Source of the DNA: Oehlia diaphana
Lineage: Eukaryota; Glomeromycota; Glomeromycetes; Glomerales; Glomeraceae
Direction: 5' to 3'
Length of the DNA: 64,000 nt
Assembly (NCBI GenBank): GCA_003833135.1
Contig: QZLH01000304.1
Span: 36,214 to 100,213 of the forward strand
Shown: one piece after another, positions 62,310 through 64,000 of the stretch
Numbering within the stretch: the first letter of the stretch is position 1
Layout of the letters: every line of letters starts with the position of its first letter
Made by a program: the position numbers and the translations under genes
The notes under the pieces: model-generated
What the model was told of the DNA's origin: nothing
The model's input: only the letters and a program-made list of their open reading frames with translations
The model's database searches: none

Positions 62310-64000
62310 TTCTTAGAAGTAATGTAAGTTTCGTTTTGAAACTTACATATATTTTATATTTTTTTTTTTAATTTTGTTTTTTTATTTTTAAATTTAAGAA
62401 ACGAATTAACGTTTCTTTTTATTGTTTTTTTTGTAGAACGCCGGTGCCAGTTGGACTATAGAATTCGAGTAAGCTTCCAAAGATTGGGGAAACCAAGATT
62501 CGTAACTATGAATCTTGGTTCTTTATTTTTATTTTTTTTTTTAATATTAACGAATGGTTACTAACCATTCTTTTTCTTTTATTTAATAGGTTTTGGGCAG
62601 ACTTCTGAGTTCCGAAGAATAATGGAAAACCAAGATTCGTACTTAATAAGTACGAATCTTGGTCTTTTTTTTCATTTTTTTTTAATATTAACGAACGGTT
62701 ACTAATAACCATTCTTTTCTTTATTTTTAGGTCCGGTGGGCTTCCAAAGAATGAAAATCAAAGTTTCGTAAGTATGACGAAACTTTTATTTTATTTATTT
62801 TTTTATTTATTTTATTAATGAACGGTTACTAATAACCGTTCTTTTCTTTATTTTTAGGTCCGTCCAGTAGGCTTCCAAAGAATGAAAACCAAAGTTTCGT
62901 AAGTACGAGTACGAAACTTTTATTTAATTTATTTTTTTATTTATTTTATTAATGAACGGTTACTAATAACCGTTTTTTTTTTTATAGGTTCGGCGTCTGG
63001 GTGAGTTTCCGAAGAACGGGAAAAAACTAAGTTTCGTAAATATTCCATATTACGAATCTTAGTTTTATCAATATTATGGAACGGTTACTAACCGTTCCTT
63101 TCTTATTTTTATAGATTCGGTAGACTTTCAGCGAACGGGGAACCAAGATTCGTAAGAATCTTGTTTTTTTTATTTTCTTTTTTGTTATTATGGAACGGTT
63201 TACTAACCGCTCCTTCTTTTTTTTTATAGGATCAGGTGGACTTCTGAAGGTCAGAAAAAGGAGAACTAAGGTTACGAACCTTAGTTTTTTTTTTAATATT
63301 ATTACGAACGGTTATTAATAACCGTTCTTTATTTTTTTTAGGTTCGGATGACTTCTGATTTCTGAATAACCGAAAAAACCAAGATTCGTAAGTAACTACT
63401 ACGAATCTTGATTTATTTTATTTTTTTTTTTACTGTAATATTATTATGAACGGTTATTAATAACCGTTCTTTCTTCTTTTTTAGGTTCGGGTTGCTTTCG
63501 AATTCCGAAGAATAGAAGAAACCAAGATTCGTAAGTAAGTATGAATCTTAGTTCTATTTCTTTTTTTTTAATATTATGAACAGTTGCTAACCGTTCTTTT
63601 CTTTTTTTTAGGTTCAGCTTTTGAGTGGGCTTTCGAAGTATAGAAACTCCAAAGATTTGTAAGTACGAATTCTTTGGAGTTTTTTTTTATTTTTTCTTAA
63701 TATGAACGGTTATTAACCGTTCTTTTTCTTTCTTTTTTATAGGTTCAGCGTCTTGGGAGGGGCTTCTGAGTTCTGAAGAACGAAAAAAACTAAGATTCAT
63801 AAGTATATATATGAATCTTGGTTTATTTTTTTTGTTATTTTTTTTATTATATTAATGAACGGTTATTAATAATCGTTCTTTTCTTTATTTTTTTAGGTCT
63901 GGTGGGCTTCCAAAGAACGAAAACTCAAAGTTTCATAAGTACGAGTACGAAACTTTTATTTTATTTATTTTTTTTTTATTATATTAATGAACGGTTACTA
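62310..64000. repeat. Tandem two-hairpin array, about 130-bp units, open at the right edge
   Basis: About thirteen units, from hairpin A0 (62322-62348) to the truncated end. Each unit has hairpin A with a variable stem, such as ACCAAGATTCGTACTT and its inverse (62629-62663), AAAGTTTCGTA and its inverse (62891-62920), or AACTAAGGTT-ACG-AACCTTAGTT (63264-63286). A T/A-rich spacer follows, then hairpin B, mostly GAACGGTTA-(ctaa/tta)-TAACCGTTC (at 62553, 62693, 62820, 62954, 63078, 63192, 63306, 63448, 63578, 63704, 63857 and 63989). Last come a T-rich tract ending TTTTTAG and a linker GGTTCGGNGGNCTTCCGAAGAA. Spacing of hairpin B is 114-153 bp. No open frame crosses units. Family unknown. Confidence 0.9.

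Noticed and set aside
62506..62712. 68-aa open frame in the hairpin array
   Set aside because: It follows two repeat units and is broken in the next ones; not a gene.
62570..63920. Array units as exons of a repetitive protein gene
   Set aside because: Candidate exon lengths are not in a constant phase and contain stops; no frame continues across units.

Overview
The window looks like nuclear DNA of a filamentous fungus, most likely an arbuscular mycorrhizal fungus close to Rhizophagus (Glomeromycotina). This is inference. It rests on the very high A+T content, many short spliceosomal introns (GTAAGT/GTATGT...TAG), fungal housekeeping genes (COQ1, PIL1-type eisosome protein, MCD4/PIG-N, FMC1, chitin deacetylase), members of families expanded in those genomes (F-box/LRR, BTB, Fic), and a dense load of decayed DNA transposons. 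One run of N (52862-53784) marks an assembly gap. No prokaryotic operon structure is present.

Layout. 1-2.1 kb: decayed MULE transposase (-). 2.9-4.2 kb: small pogo-like MITE abutting a broken Fic-domain gene (-). 5.0-7.2 kb: Ca2+/H+ exchanger (+), convergent with COQ1 (7.4-9.1 kb, -). 9.5-12.2 kb: two-domain AAA+ ATPase of the AFG2/SPATA5 type (-, 13 exons), divergent from an intronless full-size ABC transporter (13.0-17.2 kb, +). 17.6-19.8 kb: PIL1-like protein with a long added C-terminus (+). 20.8-24.6 kb: MCD4/PIG-N (-). 25.0-26.7 kb: FMC1 (-) and an ICT1/MRPL58-like GGQ protein (+), sharing a 58-bp divergent promoter. 30.9-32.1 kb: chitin deacetylase (-). 35.0-38.9 kb: BTB protein (+), F-box/LRR protein (-), arrestin-like protein (-). 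41.4-43.1 kb: chromate transporter (-). 44.0-44.8 kb: small heat-shock protein (+). 45.8-46.3 kb: unknown spliced gene with an in-frame stop (-). 47.0-54.4 kb: transposon graveyard with two copies of a long foldback element around a wrecked Plavaka-type transposase, plus a pogo-like MITE. 55.7-57.4 kb: cytochrome P450 (-). 57.6-62.3 kb: gene-free, with several MITEs.

The least expected structure is at 62.3-64.0 kb and runs off the right edge. It is a tandem array of about 130-bp units, each with two hairpins. The stem sequence of the first hairpin differs between units, but its two arms usually change together, so pairing is kept. Most units also carry a polypyrimidine-TAG and a GTAAGT-like motif.

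Functionally the host genes are ordinary cell biology. COQ1, FMC1 and the GGQ protein act in mitochondria (ubiquinone tail, ATP synthase assembly, ribosome rescue). MCD4, the chitin deacetylase and the eisosome protein act in GPI-anchor, wall and plasma-membrane biology. The Ca2+/H+ exchanger, ABC transporter and chromate transporter are membrane transporters. Gene models were built by hand from splice sites with phase checking; functions are family-level inferences.
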